Shown: one piece after another, positions 12,201 through 25,204 of the stretch | Numbering within the stretch: position 1 is the first letter of the stretch | How the letters are laid out: every line of letters starts with the position of its first letter | NCBI GenBank assembly: GCA_948099385.1 | Contig: CANUEZ040000206.1 | Span: forward strand, 62,001 to 126,000 | DNA from: Fasciola hepatica | Lineage: Eukaryota > Platyhelminthes > Trematoda > Plagiorchiida > Fasciolidae | DNA: 64,000 nucleotides | Direction of reading: 5' to 3' | Notes under the pieces: generated by a model | Told to the model about the DNA's origin: nothing | What the model saw: only the letters and a program-made list of their open reading frames with translations | Databases searched by the model: none | Translations under genes and position numbers: made by a program

Positions 12201-15200
12201 ATTAGATCCTAGTGAACATAAAAGATCATCGGAGTGTACAAGTCAGAAGACGAGTGGGCATAGGAGTACCGAGTACGCATAGCTGATGAGCGGCAACAAC
12301 CGCCAAACCGGTCATGTGCTTCCTCGAAAATGTCGTCCACACACACATTCACATACTACTTACTGACTATGAATATGAGATGAGCGCTTGCAAATGCAAA
12401 CTCGTTGTTCGTTGGGTTAGCAGTGACCCAGACACGAATAACTACGAGAAATGACAATTCTCATTCATTTGTCGCCACTTCAATCAACAGTATCCATTCA
12501 CAATCGAGACGATTCAAATTAGATCCTAGTGAACATAAAAGATCATCGGAGTGTACAAGTCAGAAGACGAGTGGGCATAGGAGTACCGAGTACGCATAGC
12601 TGATGAGCGGCAACAACCGCCAAACCGGTCGTGTGCTTCCTCGAAAATGTCGTCCACACACACGTTCACATACTACTTACTGACTATGAATATGAGATGA
12701 GCACTTGCAAATGCAAACTCGTTGTTCGTTGGGTTAGCAGTGACCCAGACACGAATAAATACGAGAAATGACAATTCTCATTCATTTGTCGCCACTTCAA
12801 TCAACAGTATCCATTCACAATCGAGACGATTCAAATTAGATCCTAGTGAACATAAAAGATCATCGGAGTGTATAAGTCAGAAGACGAGTGGGCATAGGAG
12901 TACCGAGTACGCATAGCTGATGAGCGGCAACAACCGCCAAACCGGTCGTGTGCTTCCTCGAAAATGTCGTCCACACACACGTTCACATACTACTTACTGA
13001 CTATGAATATGAGATGAGCGCTTGCAAATGCAAACTCGTTGTTCGTTGGGTTAGCAGTGACCCAGACACGAATAACTACGAGAAATGACAATTCTCATTC
13101 ATTTGTCGCCACTTCAATCAACAGTATCCATTCACAATCGAGACGATTCAAATTAGATCCTAGTGAACATAAAAGATCATCGGAGTGTACAAGTCAGAAG
13201 ACGAGTGGGCATAGGAGTACCGAGTACGCATAGCTGATGAGCGGCAACAACCGCCAAACCGGTCATGTGCTTCCTCGAAAATGTCGTCCACACACACATT
13301 CACATACTACTTACTGACTATGAATATGAGATGAGCGCTTGCAAATGCAAACTCGTTGTTCGTTGGGTTAGCAGTGACCCAGACACGAATAACTACGAGA
13401 AATGACAATTCTCATTCGTTTGTCGCCACTTCAATCAACAGTATCCATTCACAATCGAGACGATTCAAATTAGATCCTAGTGAACATAAAAGATCATCGG
13501 AGTGTACAAGTCAGAAGACGAGTGGGCATAGGAGTACCGAGTACGCATAGCTGATGAGCGGCAACAACCGCCAAACCGGTCATGTGCTTCCTCGAAAATG
13601 TCGTCCACACACACATTCACATACTACTTACTGACTATGAATATGAGATGAGCACTTGCAAATGCAAACTCGTTGTTCGTTGGGTTAGCAGTGACCCAGA
13701 CACGAATAACTACGAGAAATGACAATTCTCATTCATTTGTCGCCACTTCAATCAACAGTATCCATTCACAATCGAGACGATTCAAATTAGATCCTAGTGA
13801 ACATAAAAGATCATCGGAGTGTACAAGTCAGAAGACGAGTGGGCATAGGAGTACCGAGTACGCATAGCTGATGAGCGGCAACAACCGCCAAACCGGTCAT
13901 GTGCTTCCTCGAAAATGTCGTCCACACACACATTCACATACTACTTACTGACTATGAATATGAGATGAGCACTTGCAAATGCAAACTCGTTGTTCGTTGG
14001 GTGAGCAGTGACCCAGACACGAATAACTACGAGAAATGACAATTCTCATTCATTTGTCGCCACTTCAATCAACAGTATCCATTCACAATCGAGACGATTC
14101 AAATTAGATCCTAGTGAACATAAAAGATCATCGGAGTGTACAAGTCAGAAGACGAGTGGGCATAGGAGTACCGAGTACGCATAGCTGATGAGCGGCAACA
14201 ACCGCCAAACCGGTCGTGTGCTTCCTCGAAAATGTCGTCCACACACACAGTCACATAGTACTTACTGACTATGAATATGAGATGAGCACTTGCAAATGCA
14301 AACTCGTTGTTCTTTGGGTTAGCAGTGACCCAGACACGAATAACTATGAGAAATGACAATTCTCATTCATTTGTCGCCACTTCAATCAACAGTATCCATT
14401 CACAATCGAGACGATTCAAATTAGATCCTAGTGAACATAAAAGATCATCGGAGTGTACAAGTCAGAAGACGAGTGGGCATAGGAGTACCGAGTACGCATA
14501 GCTGATGAGCGGCAACAACCGCCAAACCGGTCGTGTGCTTCCTCGAAAATGTCGTCCACACACACGTTCACATACTACTTACTGACTATGAATATGAGAT
14601 GAGCGCTTGCAAATGCAAACTCGTTGTTCGTTGGGTTAGCAGTGACCCAGACACGAATAACTACGAGAAATGACAATTCTCATTCATTTGTCGCCACTTC
14701 AATCAACAGTATCCATTCACAATCGAGACGATTCAAATTAGATCCTAGTGAACATAAAAGATCATCGGAGTGTACAAGTCAGAAGACGAGTGGGCATAGG
14801 AGTACCGAGTACGCATAGCTGATGAGCGGCAACAACCGCCAAACCGGTCGTGTGCTTCCTCGAAAATGTCGTCCACACACACATTCACATACTACTTACT
14901 GACTATGAATATGAGATGAGCGCTTGCAAATGCAAACTCGTTGTTCGTTGGGTTAGCAGTGACCCAGACACGAATAACTACGAGAAATGACAATTCTCAT
15001 TCATTTGTCGCCACTTCAATCAACAGTATCCATTCACAATCGAGACGATTCAAATTAGATCCTAGTGAACATAAAAGATCATCGGAGTGTACAAGTCAGA
15101 AGACGAGTGGGCATAGGAGTACCGAGTACGCATAGCTGATGAGCGGCAACAACCGCCAAACCGGTCATGTGCTTCCTCGAAAATGTCGTCCACACACACA

Positions 15201-18200
15201 TTCACATACTACTTACTGACTATGAATATGAGATGAGCGCTTGCAAATGCAAACTCGTTGTTCGTTGGGTTAGCAGTGACCCAGACACGAATAACTACGA
15301 GAAATGACAATTCTCATTCATTTGTCGCCACTTCAATCAACAGTATCCATTCACAATCGAGACGATTCAAATTAGATCCTAGTGAACATAAAAGATCATC
15401 CGAGTGTACAAGTCAGAAGACGAGTGGGCATAGGAGTACCGAGTACGCATAGCTGATGAGCGGCAACAACCGCCAAACCGGTCATGTGCTTCCTCGAAAA
15501 TGTCGTCCACACACTCGTTCACATACTACTTACTGACTATGAATATGAGATGAGCGCTTGCAAATGCAAACTCGTTGTTCGTTGGGTTAGCAGTGACCCA
15601 GACACGAATAACTACGAGAAATGACAATTCTCATTCATTTGTCGCCACTTCAATCAACAGTATCCATTCACAATCGAGACGATTCAAATTAGATCCTAGT
15701 GAACATAAAAGATGATCGGAGTGCACAAGTCAGAAGACGAGTGGGCATAGGAGTACCGAGTACGCATAGCTGATGAGCGGCAACAACCGCCAATCCGGTC
15801 ATGTGCTTCCTCGAAAATGTCGTCCACACACACGTTCACATACTACTTACTGACTATGAATATGAGATGAGCGCTTGCAAATGCAAACTCGTTGTTCGTT
15901 GGGTTAGCAGTGACCCAGACACGAATAACTACGAGAAATGACAATTCTCATTCATTTGTCGCCACTTCAATCAACAGTATCTATTCACAATCGAGACGAT
16001 TCAAATTAGATCCTAGTGAACATAAAAGATCATCGGAGTGTACAAATCAGAAAACGAGTGGGCATAGGAGTACCGAGTACGCATAGCTGATGAGCGGCAA
16101 CAACCGCCAAACCGGTCATGTGCTTCCTCGAAAATGTCGTCCACACACACATTCACATACTACTTACTGACTATGAATATGAGATGAGCGCTTGCAAATG
16201 CAAACTCGTTGTTCGTTGGGTTAGCAGTGACCCAGACACGAATAACTACGAGAAATGACAATTCTCATTCATTTGTCGCCACTTCAATCAACAGTATCCA
16301 TTCACAATCGAGACGATTCGAATTAGATCCTAGTGAACATAAAAGATCATCGGAGTGTACAAGTCAGAAGACGAGTGGGCATAGGAGTACCGAGTACGCA
16401 TAGCTGATGAGCGGCAACAACCGCCAAACCGGTCGTGTGCTTCCTCGAAAATGTCGTCCACACACACCTTCACATACTACTTACTGACTATGAATATGAG
16501 ATGAGCGCTTGCAAATGCAAACTCGTTGTTCGTTGGGTTAGCAGTGACCCAGACACGAATAACTACGAGAAATGACAATTCTCATTCATTTGTCGCCACT
16601 TCAATCAACAGTATCCATTCACAATCGAGACGATTCAAATTAGATCCTAGTGAACATTAAAGATCATCGGAGTGTACAAGTCAGAAGACGAGTGGGCATA
16701 GGAGTACCGAGTACGCATAGCTGATGAGCGGCAACAACCGCCAAACCGGTCATGTGCTTCCTCGAAAATGTCGTCCACACACACATTCACATACTACTTA
16801 CTGACTATGAATATGAGATGAGCACTTGCAAATGCAAACTCGTTGTTCGTTGGGTGAGCAGTGACCCAGACACGAATAACTACGAGAAATGACAATTCTC
16901 ATTCATTTGTCGCCACTTCAATCAACAGTATCCATTCACAATCGAGACGATTCAAATTAGATCCTAGTGAACATAAAAGATCATCGGAGTGTACAAGTCA
17001 GAAGACGAGTGGGCATAGGAGTACCGAGTACGCATAGCTGATGAGCGGCAACAACCGCCAAACCGGTCGTGTGCTTCCTCGAAAATGTCGTCCACACACA
17101 CATTCACATACTACTTACTGACTATGAATATGAGATGAGCGCTTGCAAATGCAAACTCTTTGTTCGTTGGGTTAGCAGTGACCCAGACACGAATAACTAC
17201 GAGAAATGACAATTCTCATTCATTTGTCGCCACTTCAATCAACAGTATCCATTCACAATCGAGACGATTCAAATTAGATCCTAGTGAACATAAAAGATCA
17301 TCGGAGTGTACAAGTCAGAAGACGAGTGGGCATAGGAGTACCGAGTACGCATAGCTGATGAGCGGCAACAACCGCCAAACCGGTCGTGTGCTTCCTCGAA
17401 AATGTCGTCCACACACACGTTCACATACTACTTACTGACTATGAATATGAGATGAGCGCTTGCAAATGCAAACTCGTTGTTCGTTGGGTTAGCAGTGACC
17501 CAGGCACGAATAACTACGAGAAATGACAATTCTCATTCATTTGTCGCCACTTCAATCAACAGTATCCATTCACAATCGAGACGATTCAAATTAGATCCTA
17601 GTGAACATAAAAGATCATCGGAGTGTACAAGTCAGAAGACGAGTGGGCATAGGAGTACCGAGTACGCATAACTGATGAGCGACAACAACCGCCAAACCGG
17701 TCGTGTTTGCTCCTCGAAAATGTCGTCCACACACACGTTCACATACTACTTACTGACTATGAATATGAGATGAGCGCTTGCAAATGCAAACTCGTTGTTC
17801 GTTGGGTTAGCAGTGACCCAGACACGAATAACTACGAGAAATGACAATTCTCATTCATTTGTCGCCACTTCAATCAACAGTATCCATTCACAATCGAGAC
17901 GATTCAAATTAGATCCTATTGAACATAAAAGATCATCGGAGTGTACAAGTCAGAAGACGAGTGGGCCTAGGAGTACCGAGTACGCATAGTTGATGAGCGG
18001 CAACAACCGCCAAACCGGTCGTGTGCTTCCTCGAAAATGTCGTCCACACACACGTTCACATACTACTTACTGACTATGAATATGAGATGAGCGCTTGCAC
18101 ATGCAAACTCGTTGTTCGTTGGGTTGGCAGTGACCCAGACACGAATAACTACGAGAAATGACAATTCTCATTCATTTGTCGCCACTTCAATCAACAGTAT

Positions 18201-19144
18201 CCATTCACAATCGAGACGATTCAAATTAGATCCTAGTGAACATAAAAGATCATCGGAGTGTACAAGTCAGAAGACGAGTGGGCATAGGAGTACCGAGTAC
18301 GCATAGCTGATGAGCGGCAACAACCGCCAAACCGGTCATGTGCTTCCTCGAAAATGTCGTCCACACACACATTCACATACTACTTACTGACTATGAATAT
18401 GAGATGAGCGCTTGCAAATGCAAACTCGTTGTTCGTTGGGTTAGCAGTGACCCAGACACGAATAACTACGAGAAATGACAATTCTCATTCATTTGTCGCC
18501 ACTTCAATCAACAGTATCCATTCACAATCGAGACGATTCAAATTAGATCCTAGTGAACATAAAAGATCATCGGAGTGTACAAGTCAGAAGACGAGTGGGC
18601 ATAGGAGTACCGAGTACGCATAGCTGATGAGCGGCAACAACCGCCAAACCGGTCATGTGCTTCCTCGAAAATGTCGTCCACACACACATTCACATACTAC
18701 TTACTGACTATGAATATGAGATGAGCGCTTGCAAATGCAAACTCGTTGTTCGTTGGGTTAGCAGTGACCCAGACACGAATAACTACGAGAAATGACAATT
18801 CTCATTCATTTGTCGCCACTTCAATCAACAGTATCCATTCACAAACGAGACGATTCAAATTAGATCCTAGTGAACATAAAAGATCATCGGAGTGTACAAG
18901 TTAGAAGACGAGTGGGCATAGGAGTACCGAGTACGCATAGCTGATGAGCGGCAACAACCGCCAAACCGGTCATGTGCTTCCTCGAAAATGTCGTCCACAC
19001 ACACGTTCACATACTACTTACTGACTATGAATATGAGATGAGCGCTTGCAAATGCAAACTCGTTGTTCGTTGGGTTAGCAGTGACCCAGACACGAATAAC
19101 TACGAGAAATGACAATTCTCATTCATTTGTCGCCACTTCAATCA

Positions 19145-19179
19145 ACAGTATCCATTCACAATCGAGGAGATTCAAATTG
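19145..19179. other. In-register junction between satellite families A and B
   Basis: The monomer anchored at 19,063 is a hybrid. Its left part carries family-A markers (GACCCAGACACG, TGACAATTCTC, CAACAGTATCC). From about 19,165 on it carries family-B markers (TTGGATCCTATTG, ATGAATAGGATTG, TACCACAAACGC, then the B spacer). The switch falls in a stretch where the families are similar, and it preserves monomer phase and orientation. This is what homologous unequal exchange or conversion between the two arrays would leave, rather than an insertion with foreign ends. The next two monomers are B-like but have private changes. Confidence 0.9.
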
Positions 19180-19867
19180 GATCCTATTGAACATAAAAGA
19201 TCATCGGAGTGTACAACTATGAATAGGATTGTGCAGAGGAGTACCACAAACGCATAGCTGATGAGCGGCAACAACCGCCAAACCGGTCGTGTGCTTCCAA
19301 ACAAATTTCGTCCAAACACCTTTACATACTAATTACTATGAATATGAGATGAGCGTTTGCACATGCAAACTCGTTGTTCGTTGAGTTAGCAGTGTTCGAA
19401 ACAAGAATAACTACGCGAAATCTCAGTTCTTATTCATTTGTCGCCACTTCAATCAAGATTATCCATTCACATTCGAATAGATTCAAATTGGATCCTATTG
19501 AACATGAAAGATCATCGGAGTGTACAAGTATTAATGGGATTGGGCAGAGGATTACCATAAACGCATAGCTGATGAGTGGCAACAACCGCCAAACCGGTCG
19601 TGTGCTTCCAAACAAATTTCGTCCAAACACCTTTACATACTAATTACTATGAATATGAGATGGGCGCTTGAACATGCAAACTCGTTGTTCGTTGAGTTAG
19701 CAGTGTTCGAGACAAGAATAACTACGCGATATCTCAGTTCTCATTCATTTGTCGCCACTTCAATCAAGATTATCCATTCACAATCGAATAGATTCAAATT
19801 GGATCCTATTGAACATGAAAGATCATCGGAGTGCACAAGTATGAATAGGATTGGGCAGAGGAGTACC

Positions 19868-20073
19868 GAGTACGCATAGCTGATGAGCGGCAACAACCGC
19901 CAAACCGGTCGTGTGCTTCCTCGAAAATGTCGTCCACACACACATTCACATACTACTTACTGACTATGAATATGAGATGAGCGCTTGCAAATGCAAACTC
20001 GTTGTTCGTTGGGTTAGCAGTGACCCAGACACGAATAACTACGAGAAATGACAATTCTCATTCATTTGTCGCC
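19868..20073. repeat. Family-A patch inside family B (205 bp)
   Basis: From TACCGAG through the TCCTCGAAAATGTCG spacer, the TTACTGACTATG stretch, GACCCAGACACG and TGACAATTCTC, the sequence is family A. On both sides it is family B. The patch makes this monomer 317 bp. The start is approximate because TACCGAG also occurs in some B monomers; the first unambiguous marker is the spacer at about 19,919. It is best read as a conversion or double-exchange tract near the A/B junction. Confidence 0.85.
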
Positions 20074-20501
20074 TCTTCAATCAAGATTATCCATTCACAC
20101 TCGAGCAGATTCAAATTGGATCCTAGTGAACAAGAAAGTTCATCGGAGTGTACAAGTATGAATAGGATTGGGCAGAGGAGTATCGAGTACGCATAGCTGA
20201 TGAGCGGCAACAACCGCCAAACCGGTCGTGTGCTTCCAAACTAATTTCGTCCAAACACCTTTACATACTAATTACTATGAATATGAGATGGGCGCTTGCA
20301 CATGCAAAATCGTTCTTCGTTGGGTTAGCAGTGTTCGAGACAAGAATAACTACGAGAAATCTCAGTTCTCATTCATTTGTCGCCTCTTCAATCAAGATTA
20401 TCCATTCACACTCGAGTAGATACAAATTGGATCCTATTGAACATGAAAGATCATCGGAGTGTACAAGTATGAATAGGATTGGGCAGAGGAGTACCACGTA
20501 C

Positions 20502-20544
20502 GCATAGCTGATGAGCGGCAACAACCGCCAAACCGGTCGTGTGC
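20502..20544 (+). ncRNA. Hammerhead-like ribozyme motif, family B representative (C12 form)
   Basis: Representative family-B copy of the 43-nt motif. GCATA is at 20,502-20,506, CTGATGA at 20,508-20,514, GCGG/CCGC closes a CAACAA loop, C at the G12 position is 20,529, the ACCGGT palindrome is followed by C17 at 20,538, and TGTGC is at 20,540-20,544. The motif is the same in family A although the flanking spacer differs. It therefore predates the A/B split and has been retained while neighbouring DNA changed. With one motif per monomer, cleavage of a multimeric transcript would release roughly 311-nt units. The C12 substitution makes efficient cleavage doubtful. Confidence 0.72.
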
Positions 20545-22049
20545 TTCCAAACTAATTTCGTCCAAACACCTTTACATACTAATTACTATGAATATGAGAT
20601 GGGCGCTTGCACATGCAAACTCGTTGTTCGTTGAGTTAGCAGTGTTCGAGACAAGAATAACTACGCGAAATCTCAGTTCTCATTCATTTGTCGCCTCTTC
20701 AATCAAGATTATCCATTCACAATCGAGTAGATTCATATTGGATCCTATTGAACATAAAAGATCATCGGAGTGTACAAGTATGAATAGGATTGGGCAGAGG
20801 AGTACCACGTACGCATAGCTGATGAGCGGCAACAACCCCCAAACCGGTCGTGTGCTTCCAAACAAATTTCCTCCAAACACCTCTAAATGCTACTTACTAT
20901 GAATACGAGTTATGCGCTTGCACACGCAAACTCGTTGTTCGTTAGGTTAGCAGTGTTCGAGACAAGAATAACTACGAGAAATCACAGTTCTCATTCATTT
21001 GTCGCCTCCTCAATCACGATTGTCCACTCACACTTGTGTAGATTCAAATTGGATCCTATTGAACATAAAAGATCATCGGAATGTACAAGTATGAATAGGA
21101 TTGGACAGAGGAGTACCACGTACGCATAGCTGATGAGCGGCAACAACCGCCAAATCGGTCGTGCGCTTCCAAACAAATTTCGTCAAACACATTTACATAC
21201 TAATTACTATGAATATGAGATGGGCGCTTGCACATGCAAACTCGTTGTTCGTTGGGTTAGCAGTGTTCGAGACAAGAATAACTACGAGAAATCACAGTTC
21301 TCATTCATTTGTCGCCTCTTCAATCACAATTGTCCACTCACACTTGTGTAGATGCAAATTGGATCCTATTGAACATAAAAGATCATCGGAGTGTACAAGC
21401 ATGAATAGGATTGGGCAGAGGAGTACCGCGTACGCATAGCTGATGAGCGGCAACAACCGCCAAACCGGTCGTGTGCTTCCAAACAAATTTCCTCCAAACA
21501 CCACAAAATGCTACTTACTATGAATACGAGTTATGCGCTTGCACACGCAAACTCGTTGTTCGTTGGGTTAGCAGTGTTCGAGACAAGAATAACTACGAGA
21601 AATCACAGTTCTCATTCATTTGTCGCCTCTTCAATCAAGATTATCCATTCACACTCGAGTAGATTCAAATTGGATCCTATTGAACATGAAAGATCATCGG
21701 AGTGTACAAGTATGAATAGGATTGGACAGAGGAGTACCACGTACGCATAGCTGATGAGCGGCAACAACCGCCAAACCCGTCGTGTGCTTGAAAACAAATT
21801 TCGTCCAAACACCTTTACATACTAATTACTATGAATATGAGATGGGCGCTTGCACATGCAAACTCGTTGTTCGTTGGGTGAGCAGTGTTCGAGACAAGAA
21901 TAACTACGCGAAATCTCAGTTCTCATTCATTTGTCGCCTCTTCAATCAAGATTATCCATTCACACTCGAGTAGATTCAAATTGGATCCTATTGAACATAA
22001 AAGATCATCGGAGTGTACAAGTATGAATAGGATTGGGCAGACGAGTACC

Positions 22050-22260
22050 GAGTACGCATAGCTGATGAGCGGCAACAACCGCCAAACCGGTCGTTTGCTT
22101 CCTCGAAAATGTCGTCCACACACACGTTCACATACTACTTACTGACTATAAATATGAGATGGGCGCTTGCAAATGCAAACTCGTTGTTCGTTGGGTTAGC
22201 AGTGACCCAGACACGAATAACTACGAGAAATGACAATTCTCATTCATTTGTCGCCACTTC
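22050..22260. repeat. Family-A patch inside family B, first copy
   Basis: An A-type segment includes the TCCTCGAAAATGTCG spacer, GACCCAGACACG and GCCACTTC. The sequence returns to B with AAACAAGATTATCC, then switches to A again at about 22,342-22,370 (GAAGACGAGTGGGCATAGG). Two A tracts separated by B in one monomer suggest repeated or patchy conversion. Confidence 0.85.
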
Positions 22261-23609
22261 AAACAAGATTATCCATTCACACTCAAGGAGATTCAAATTG
22301 GATCCTATTGAACATAAAAGATCATCGGAGTGTACAAGTATGAAGACGAGTGGGCATAGGAGTACCGAGTACGCATAGCTGATGAGCGGCAACAACCGCC
22401 AAACCGGTCGTGTGCTTCCAAACAGATTTCCTCCAAACAGCACTAAATGCTACTTACTATGATTACGAGTTATGCGCTTGCACATGCAAACTCGTTGTTC
22501 GTTGGGTTAGCAGTGTTCGAGACAAGAATAACTACGAGAAATCACAGTTCTCATTCATTTGTCGCCTCCTCAATCACGATTGTCCACTCACACTTGTGTA
22601 GATACAAATTGGATCCTATTGAACATAAAAGATCATCGGAGTGTACAAGTATGAATAGGATTGGGCAGAAGAGTACCACGTACGCATAGCTGATGAGCGG
22701 CAACAACCGCCAAATCGGTCGTGCGCTTCCAAACAAATTTCGTCAAACACATTTACATACTAATTACTATGAATATGAGATGGGCGCTTGCACATGCAAA
22801 CTCGTTGTTCGTTGGGTTAGCAGTGTTCGAGACAAGAATAACTACGAGAAATCACAGTTCTCATTCATTTGTCGCCTCTTCAATCACAATTGTCCACTCA
22901 CACTTGTGTAGATGCAAATTGGATCCTATTGAACATAAAAGATCATCGGAGTGTACAAGCATGAATAGGATTGGGCAGAGGAGTACCGCGTACGCATAGC
23001 TGATGAGCGGCAACAACCGCCAAACCGGTCGTGTGCTTCCAAACAAATTTCCTCCAAACACCACAAAATGCTACTTACTATGAATACGAGTTATGCGCTT
23101 GCACACGCAAACTCGTTGTTCGTTGGGTTAGCAGTGTTCGAGACAAGAATAACTACGAGAAATCACAGTTCTCATTCATTTGTCGCCTCTTCAATCAAGA
23201 TTATCCATTCACACTCGAGTAGATTCAAATTGGATCCTATTGAACATGAAAGATCATCGGAGTGTACAAGTATGAATAGGATTGGACAGAGGAGTACCAC
23301 GTACGCATAGCTGATGAGCGGCAACAACCGCCAAACCCGTCGTGTGCTTGAAAACAAATTTCGTCCAAACACCTTTACATACTAATTACTATGAATATGA
23401 GATGGGCGCTTGCACATGCAAACTCGTTGTTCGTTGGGTGAGCAGTGTTCGAGACAAGAATAACTACGCGAAATCTCAGTTCTCATTCATTTGTCGCCTC
23501 TTCAATCAAGATTATCCATTCACACTCGAGTAGATTCAAATTGGATCCTATTGAACATAAAAGATCATCGGAGTGTACAAGTATGAATAGGATTGGGCAG
23601 ACGAGTACC

Positions 23610-23820
23610 GAGTACGCATAGCTGATGAGCGGCAACAACCGCCAAACCGGTCGTTTGCTTCCTCGAAAATGTCGTCCACACACACGTTCACATACTACTT
23701 ACTGACTATAAATATGAGATGGGCGCTTGCAAATGCAAACTCGTTGTTCGTTGGGTTAGCAGTGACCCAGACACGAATAACTACGAGAAATGACAATTCT
23801 CATTCATTTGTCGCCACTTC
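23610..23820. repeat. Family-A patch inside family B, duplicated copy
   Basis: Exact copy of the 22,050-22,260 patch at 1,560-bp offset, including its second small A tract (about 23,902-23,930). It was carried along by the pentamer duplication. The patch therefore formed before that duplication. Confidence 0.88.
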
Positions 23821-25204
23821 AAACAAGATTATCCATTCACACTCAAGGAGATTCAAATTGGATCCTATTGAACATAAAAGATCATCGGAGTGTACAAGTA
23901 TGAAGACGAGTGGGCATAGGAGTACCGAGTACGCATAGCTGATGAGCGGCAACAACCGCCAAACCGGTCGTGTGCTTCCAAACAGATTTCCTCCAAACAG
24001 CACTAAATGCTACTTACTATGATTACGAGTTATGCGCTTGCACATGCAAACTCGTTGTTCGTTGGGTTAGCAGTGTTCGAGACAAGAATAACTACGAGAA
24101 ATCACAGTTCTCATTCATTTGTCGCCTCCTCAATCACGATTGTCCACTCACACTTGTGTAGATACAAATTGGATCCTATTGAACATAAAAGATCATCGGA
24201 GTGTACAAGTATGAATAGGATTGGGCAGAAGAGTACCACGTACGCATAGCTGATGAGCGGCAACGACCGCCAAACCGGTCGTGTGATTCCAAACTAATTT
24301 CGTCCAAACACCTCTAAATGCTACTTACTATGACTACGATTTATGCGCCAGCACCTGCAAACTCGTTGTTCGTTGGGTTAGCAGTGTTCGAGACAAGAAT
24401 AACTAGGAGAAATCACAGTTCTCATTCATTTGTCGCCTCTTCAATCAAGATTATCCATTCACACTCGAGTAGATTCAAATTGGATCCTATTGAACTTAAA
24501 AGATCATCGGAGTGTACAAGTATGAATAGGATTGGGCAGAGTAGTACCACGTACGCAAAGATGGTGAGCGGCAACAACCGCCAAATCGGTCGTGCGCTTC
24601 CAAACTAATTTCGTCAAACACATTTACATACTAATTACTATGAATATGAGATGGGCGCTTGCACATGCAAACTCGTTGTTCGTTGGGTTAGCAGTGTTCG
24701 AGACAAGAATAACTACGAGAAATCACAGTTCTCATTCATTTGTCGCCTCTTCAATCAAGATTATCCATTCACACTCGAGTAGATTCAAATTGGATCCTAT
24801 TGAACATGAAAGATCATCGGAGTGTACAAGCATGAATAGGATTGGGCAGAGGATTACCATAAACGCATAGCTGATGAGCGGCAACAACCGCCAAACCGGT
24901 CGTGTGCTTCCAAACTAATTTCGTCCAAACACCTTTATATACTAATTACTATGAATATGAGATGGGCGCTTGCACATGCAAACTCGTTGTTCGTTGGGTT
25001 AGCAGTGTTCGAGACAAGAATAACTACGAGAAATCACAGTTCTCATTCATTTGTCGCCTCTTCAATCACGATTGTCCACTCACAATTGAGTAGATTCAAA
25101 TTGGATCCTATTGAACATAAAAGATCATCGGAGTGTACAAGTATGAATAGGATTGGGCAGAGGAGTACCACGTACGCATAGCTGATGAGCGGCAACAACC
25201 GCCA

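Larger units (their letters stand above)
1..19165. repeat. Satellite array, family A, 317-bp monomers
   Basis: About 60 head-to-tail monomers occupy this block. The anchor TTGTTCGTTGGGTTAG recurs at 44, 361, 678, 995 and so on to 19,063, with 317-bp spacing. The only length changes I found are a 1-bp loss near 2,960, 1-bp gains near 8,197 and 17,705, and a 2-bp loss near 12,025. Copies differ from one another at only a few positions. Family A is distinguished from family B by a TCGAAAATGTCG spacer, an extra TTACTGACTATG stretch (the 6-bp length difference), GACCCAGACACG, TGACAATTCTC, AGATCCTAGTG and CAGAAGACGAGTGGGC. Recurrent short open frames of 64 codons are by-products of the repeat: 317 is not a multiple of 3, and they show no start context or coding constraint. 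There is no unique sequence anywhere in this stretch. Such homogeneity is typical of satellites kept uniform by unequal exchange. Confidence 0.99.
21111..24264. repeat. Pentameric higher-order repeat, period 1,560 bp, two units
   Basis: Positions 21,111-22,704 match 22,671-24,264 with no difference I could find, a 1,594-bp identity at an offset of 1,560 bp. The unit holds five monomers: three of 311 bp, one of 310 bp (spacer CGTCAAACACATTT lacking one C) and one of 317 bp carrying family-A sequence. Identity ends at single-base differences (21,110 on the left, 24,265 on the right). The duplication is recent, or possibly an assembly effect. Confidence 0.95.

Noticed and set aside
19705..19713. 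Pol III B-box-like GTTCGAGAC in family B
   Set aside because: It matches most of the B-box core but lacks its T near the 3' end. There is no convincing A box upstream, and family A lacks the motif altogether.
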